Source: Chlorobiaceae bacterium
Lineage (GTDB): Bacteria > Bacteroidota > Chlorobiia > Chlorobiales > Chlorobiaceae
Assembly: GCA_012972835.1 (NCBI GenBank)
Contig: JABDHK010000045.1
Coordinates: forward strand, 62,001-126,000
Length of the DNA stretch: 64,000 bases
Direction of reading: 5' to 3'
Shown here: positions 60,431 to 64,000 of the stretch, in pieces
How positions within the stretch are numbered: position 1 is the stretch's first letter
Layout of the letters: the number at the start of each line of letters is the position of its first letter
Made by a program: the position numbers and the translations under genes
The notes under the pieces: generated by a model
Told to the model about the DNA's origin: nothing
The model's input: only the letters and a program-made list of their open reading frames with translations
The model's database searches: none

Positions 60431-63094
60431 ATGAGATCCCCAGAAATCAGACAATCTTTTTTGGATTATTTTGCTCAAAAAGGTCATACTATAGTTCGTT
60501 CAGCCCCGGTTATTCCTGCAGATGATCCTACACTGCTCTTTACCAATGCAGGCATGAACCAGTTCAAAGATCTTTTTTTAGGAAAAGGAACAAGGCCTTA
60601 TGTGCGGGCTGCCGATACCCAGAAATGCATCAGGGCATCAGGCAAGCATAACGATCTTGAGGATGTTGGCCGAGATACCTACCACCATACCTTTTTTGAA
60701 ATGCTCGGCAACTGGTCTTTCGGGGATTATTACAAACATGAGGCTATAACCTGGGCCTGGGAACTTCTGACAACAGTTTGGGCACTGCCGAAAGATCGTC
60801 TCTATGCAACAGTTTATCAGGATGATGATGAGAGCTTTCAGATATGGGTGAACCAGACAGATATTGATCCGGAGCATGTTATCCGCTTCGGTGAAAAAGA
60901 TAATTTCTGGGAGATGGGTGAAACAGGTCCCTGTGGTCCATGTTCTGAAATTCATATTGATCTTACAGAGGATGGTTCAGGCCGTTCTCTTGTCAATGTC
61001 GGTGATTACCGAGTTATTGAACTCTGGAATCTTGTATTCATCCAGTACAACCGTCAGAGTGATGGACATCTTGAACCTCTCCCGATGAAACATGTCGATA
61101 CCGGCATGGGGTTTGAGCGGGTTGCTGCGGTCTTGCAGGGCAAGGGCTCAAACTACGATACTGACGTTTTCAAACCGCTGTTCGACCGTATCACGGAAAT
61201 TACCGGTGTTGTTTATGGCGCATCAATGGATGACCCCCTTGATATTGCCATGCGGGTTATTGCCGACCATGCCCGTACCCTCACCTTTGCTCTCTCCGAC
61301 GGAGCCATGCCTTCCAATGAGGGGCGTGGCTACGTGCTTCGCCGCATTCTTCGCCGTGCCCTGCGCTATTCAAAAAATCTTGGTTATAACGAACCGATTC
61401 TTCATCAGCTGGTTACGACGCTTGCCGATTCTATGGGCGAAGTATTTCCAGAATTGCAGAAGCAGCAGGATACAGTCAGAAAAATTATCAAGGCAGAAGA
61501 GGAGAGCTTTATAGTCACTCTCGACCGGGGGATTGAAATATTCAACGATCTTATTGAAAAACTCCGTTCCGCCAAGGGCAATACCATTACAGGTGTGGAT
61601 GCATTCAAGCTCTATGATACCTACGGTTTTCCATTCGATCTCACTCGTCTTATGGCAGCAGATGTTGGCCTGCGGGTTGACGGCGAAGGTTTTGAGCATG
61701 CCATGCAGGAGCAGAAAACCAGGGCGAGAACAGACCGCAGGGAGAAGCAGCAGGTTGAGGATAATGGCACACAATGGCTCTGGTTCAGTGAAGTGCATCG
61801 AACCAGCTTTTCAGGCTACAATCAGCTTGAAATGCCAGTAGTGATTACAGGCGTCAAGCATGCAAGAGGCAAGCTTCTCATGGTGCTTGAGCAAACTCCC
61901 TTCTATGCTGAAAGCGGTGGCCAGGTGGGTGACAGTGGCTGGATAGAGAGTGCTCGATATCGTTTTCAGGTGACCGACACCGTCAAGGATGGTGATGCCA
62001 TTGTTCACGTTATCACCACCCTTTTCGACAAGATTCTCGATACTGCAGTTGCTCCTGATGATCTGACACTTGAGAGTGAAGAGCGCTCTGCTGAAGCCTC
62101 AGTCGACAGGCATCTGCGCCAGGATACGGAGAGAAACCATACAGCTACGCATCTGCTCCATGGGGCACTCCGCAGGCTTCTCGGACCGCATGTTCAGCAG
62201 AAAGGATCATTTGTCAATTCTGAGCGCCTTCGTTTTGATTTCAGCCATTTTTCAAGGCTTACCGATGAGGAGATTTTGGCGGTTGAATCGGAGGTGAACG
62301 AACAGATCAGGCAGTCAGAAGCTGTGCTCAAGCATTCCGATGTTCCTTACGACGAAGCGGTAGCAAAGGGTGCCCTTGCATTTTTTGGCGACAAGTATGC
62401 TGACCTTGTCAGGGTGGTTGAAATACCTGGCATCTCGATTGAGCTGTGTGGTGGTACACATGTCGACAATATTGGTCGGATTGGGATTGTCAAGATTATC
62501 AGTGAATCCTCTGTAGCAGCGGGAGTCCGCCGTATTGAGGCTCTGACGGGAAAAGCAGCTGAAAAGCTCCTTTGGAAGGAGTATCGCGAACTCCAGCAGG
62601 TTCGACACATCCTTAAAGCAAAAGGGGATGAGCCGGTATCAGGAAGGATTGTCGAATTGATTGAAGCCAGAAAGGAACTTGAAAAGCAGCTTCAGGACGG
62701 AAAAATTGCTTCGCTTCTCAGCACACTTGCAGCAGAACTTCATGCATCTTCTGAGATCGGCGGTTGCCGGATCATGACAAAAGTTGTCGAAGAGGTCGAT
62801 GCTGATACACTGCGCCAGGCCGCTCTTGCCCTGCGTGAACTGCAGCCCTGTTCCGCAGCCCTGCTCTGCAGTGTTGAAGATGGAAAAGTATCGCTGGTCA
62901 GCTTTGCTTCCGATCAGGCCGTCCGGGAACTCGGTCTTGATGCCGGAAAACTGCTTCGCGAGGTGGCAAAGTGCGTGCAGGGTGGCGGCGGTGGCAAGCC
63001 CGAGTTTGCTACTGCCGGTGGCAAGAACCCTGAAGGAATCCCGAGAGCAATTGAACTCTATACCGACTCGGTCAACGCTGCGTTGCAGGGATGA
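60431..63094 (+). CDS. alaS: Alanyl-tRNA synthetase
   Basis: About 887 aa from ATG 60431 ([19 protein letters not shown], the conserved start); in-frame ATGs at 60404 and 60419 would add nine or fewer residues. Class II aminoacylation motifs lie in the first 400 residues ([36 protein letters not shown]). The editing domain has [12 protein letters not shown] and CGGTHV, with four zinc ligands. The C-terminal C-Ala part ends [15 protein letters not shown]. Its stop overlaps an ATG of the following frame. Confidence 0.97.
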   Translation: MRSPEIRQSFLDYFAQKGHTIVRSAPVIPADDPTLLFTNAGMNQFKDLFLGKGTRPYVRAADTQKCIRASGKHNDLEDVGRDTYHHTFFEMLGNWSFGDYYKHEAITWAWELLTTVWALPKDRLYATVYQDDDESFQIWVNQTDIDPEHVIRFGEKDNFWEMGETGPCGPCSEIHIDLTEDGSGRSLVNVGDYRVIELWNLVFIQYNRQSDGHLEPLPMKHVDTGMGFERVAAVLQGKGSNYDTDVFKPLFDRITEITGVVYGASMDDPLDIAMRVIADHARTLTFALSDGAMPSNEGRGYVLRRILRRALRYSKNLGYNEPILHQLVTTLADSMGEVFPELQKQQDTVRKIIKAEEESFIVTLDRGIEIFNDLIEKLRSAKGNTITGVDAFKLYDTYGFPFDLTRLMAADVGLRVDGEGFEHAMQEQKTRARTDRREKQQVEDNGTQWLWFSEVHRTSFSGYNQLEMPVVITGVKHARGKLLMVLEQTPFYAESGGQVGDSGWIESARYRFQVTDTVKDGDAIVHVITTLFDKILDTAVAPDDLTLESEERSAEASVDRHLRQDTERNHTATHLLHGALRRLLGPHVQQKGSFVNSERLRFDFSHFSRLTDEEILAVESEVNEQIRQSEAVLKHSDVPYDEAVAKGALAFFGDKYADLVRVVEIPGISIELCGGTHVDNIGRIGIVKIISESSVAAGVRRIEALTGKAAEKLLWKEYRELQQVRHILKAKGDEPVSGRIVELIEARKELEKQLQDGKIASLLSTLAAELHASSEIGGCRIMTKVVEEVDADTLRQAALALRELQPCSAALLCSVEDGKVSLVSFASDQAVRELGLDAGKLLREVAKCVQGGGGGKPEFATAGGKNPEGIPRAIELYTDSVNAALQG

Positions 63095-63297
63095 AAAAAC
63101 AACAATTGACTGGTTTTCTGGTGCTTGACTGCTTTTTCGGGCGATGCTCAAAACCCTCATGCGACAAATGCGTTTTACGGTTTGTCCGTTCACTGCGCCT
63201 TGCGCTCAAGTCGCGTGCGATGCAGAAAAAAGAAGACTCTGCCGTCGGAGTTGTAGGTTCATGGGAGAAAGCTGCGCCGGCGACGCTGCACGCCGGT

Positions 63298-63609
63298 GTG
63301 ACGCTACAGAAACAGGATGCGACGAAAAAACGGAAGCGTCTGCTCGCTCCAAGGGAGGAGATTGCGTGGTATCCAACGATAAAGCCGGAGCTTTGCAACG
63401 GTTGCGGCGACTGCAAGGTTCTCTGCAAACCGGGCGTATTCGAGTTGGGAGCGCCAGATCCGACAGGCATCCACCGCCCGAAACTTATTGTCGGGCATCC
63501 TTATAAGTGCCTCGTGCTCTGTACCCGGTGCCTGCCTGTTTGTACCTCCGGAGCTATTGTTCTCCCTTTGAAAGAGGAGTTTGAGCACTTCGTCGAGTAT
63601 ATTGATTAA
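63298..63609 (+). CDS. Ferredoxin-like protein with two 4Fe-4S motifs
   Basis: A 103-aa protein from GTG 63298. The first cluster motif is [12 protein letters not shown] (C-x2-C-x2-C-x3-C), the second [12 protein letters not shown] (C-x3-C-x2-C-x3-C), followed by TSGAIVLP. The frame is open back to ATG 63091, which overlaps the alaS stop by 4 bp and would give 172 aa. I prefer 63298 because the next gene begins at the matching place ([11 protein letters not shown] versus [12 protein letters not shown]) and the extra 69 residues look non-conserved, but coupling to alaS keeps the longer form possible. Probably a cytoplasmic electron carrier; partner unknown. Confidence 0.75.
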   Translation: MTLQKQDATKKRKRLLAPREEIAWYPTIKPELCNGCGDCKVLCKPGVFELGAPDPTGIHRPKLIVGHPYKCLVLCTRCLPVCTSGAIVLPLKEEFEHFVEYID

Positions 63610-63612
63610 CGT

Positions 63613-63640
63613 AGGGACAATCCATCGTGGTTGCCCTGAT
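63613..63640 (+). repeat. 28-bp intergenic repeat, copy 1
   Basis: AGGGACAATCC with TGGTTGCCCTGAT; matches copy 2 at 63692-63719 in 23 of 28 positions. The ends form a partial inverted repeat (GGGNCAA/TTGCCC). Confidence 0.75.
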
Positions 63641-63691
63641 GAAACGAAAATTTTTGTGCCACGAATGACACGAAATGGCATGAAATGGAGC

Positions 63692-63719
63692 AGGGGCAAT
63701 CCCTTGGGGTTGCCCTGAT
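63692..63719 (+). repeat. 28-bp intergenic repeat, copy 2
   Basis: AGGGGCAATCCC and GGGTTGCCCT can fold into a hairpin around a short loop. Between the two copies lie degenerate CACGAAATGG-like units (about 63659-63690), suggesting a small repeat element between the tandem ferredoxin genes. Confidence 0.75.
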
Positions 63720-63748
63720 GGCGAAATGTTGATAGACAGGAATACTGC

Positions 63749-64000
63749 GTGAACAAACCAAAAAAACGAAGGCTTCTTCTACCCCGCGAAGAAATCGCCT
63801 GGTTCCCGGAACTTGACTCTACACTCTGCAATGGCTGCGGTGACTGTGAGGATTTCTGCAAACCGGGAGTTTTTGCCCTTGGTGAGCCCGAAGGAGTCAA
63901 ACGGGCAAAAATGACCGTCACAAACCCCTATCTCTGTATTGTGCAGTGCACCCGATGCGAACCAGTCTGCCCTTCTGGAGCAATCAGCCTGCCACGCCCG
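63749..64000 (+). CDS. Ferredoxin-like protein, paralogue of the preceding gene (cut by window end)
   Basis: 84 codons are visible from GTG 63749 with an upstream GACAGGA. The sequence parallels its neighbour: [17 protein letters not shown], then [19 protein letters not shown], then [20 protein letters not shown]. The same C-x3-C spacing opens the second motif. It is a tandem duplicate; the C-terminus lies beyond the window. Confidence 0.85.
   Translation, partial: MNKPKKRRLLLPREEIAWFPELDSTLCNGCGDCEDFCKPGVFALGEPEGVKRAKMTVTNPYLCIVQCTRCEPVCPSGAISLPRP

Noticed and set aside
63304-63921. 205-codon minus-strand frame across both ferredoxins
   Set aside because: It arises because the two paralogues share sequence; the plus-strand cysteine motifs identify the true strand.

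Overview
The window is a contiguous stretch of a green sulfur bacterial chromosome (Chlorobiaceae, Chlorobium/Pelodictyon type). The diagnostic genes are pscA and pscB, the core and Fe-S subunits of the P840 type I homodimeric reaction centre. They occur with a two-subunit 2-oxoglutarate:ferredoxin oxidoreductase (korAB) and a succinate dehydrogenase/fumarate reductase with an Hdr-like CCG subunit, which fits CO2 fixation by the reductive TCA cycle. The species cannot be named from the sequence alone. Coding density is high and almost everything is core metabolism or information processing. Nothing in the window is a clear prophage, insertion sequence or CRISPR array.

Layout. 1-4.7 kb: a cut-off TolC-like end, a very small membrane-fusion-like lipoprotein, an RND pump, a PII-like protein and a metallo-beta-lactamase-fold hydrolase, the first genes overlapping by 4 bp. 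4.9-10.5 kb: a CBS protein, the sdhA-sdhB-CCG operon and hemE. 10.5-11.8 kb: a small accessory patch with an Rpn-family nuclease gene carrying 12-bp repeats and what looks like the tail of a lost type I restriction subunit. 11.8-16 kb: gmhA, ribH, then plsC-thrC-thrB on the minus strand. 16.2-22.6 kb: atpA-atpG, thrA (fused aspartokinase/homoserine dehydrogenase) and cinA. 22.7-29.2 kb: mutL, tRNA-Arg, mtgA, a rubredoxin, a TPR lipoprotein-like or periplasmic protein, a lone receiver domain and dapF. 29.6-37.5 kb: pscA, pscB, a polyprenol-phosphate-type glycosyltransferase, an EF-G paralogue, enolase and an FtsB-like protein. 37.6-40.4 kb: a long-form ispG and an SDR oxidoreductase. 40.5-52.6 kb: tRNA-Thr/Tyr/Thr/Trp, secE-nusG-rplKAJL-rpoBC. 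52.7-59.7 kb: accC-accB-efp (minus), hup and accA (plus), korB-korA (minus). 59.9-64 kb: an 85-aa four-cysteine protein, alaS and two tandem ferredoxin-like genes, the second cut by the window end.

How the genes fit together. PscA/PscB generate low-potential reductant; ferredoxin-dependent KorAB and the Sdh/Frd complex are two steps of the reductive TCA cycle fed by it. AccA/B/C use the acetyl-CoA produced for fatty acids, and HemE and IspG supply tetrapyrrole and isoprenoid precursors for chlorophylls and carotenoids. Many intergenic gaps hold clean stem-loop terminators, several of them bidirectional between convergent genes.

The most interesting leads are modest rather than spectacular: an RND operon with a 139-aa remnant-like adaptor; an EF-P whose modification loop reads PGN instead of PGK; an 85-aa protein with endonuclease-III-like cysteine spacing; tandem unusual ferredoxins with a 28-bp intergenic repeat; a 17-bp perfect hairpin between pscA and pscB; a tRNA-secE cluster lacking tuf and tRNA-Gly; and the Rpn/HsdR-remnant patch. 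I found no convincing wholly new multi-gene system.
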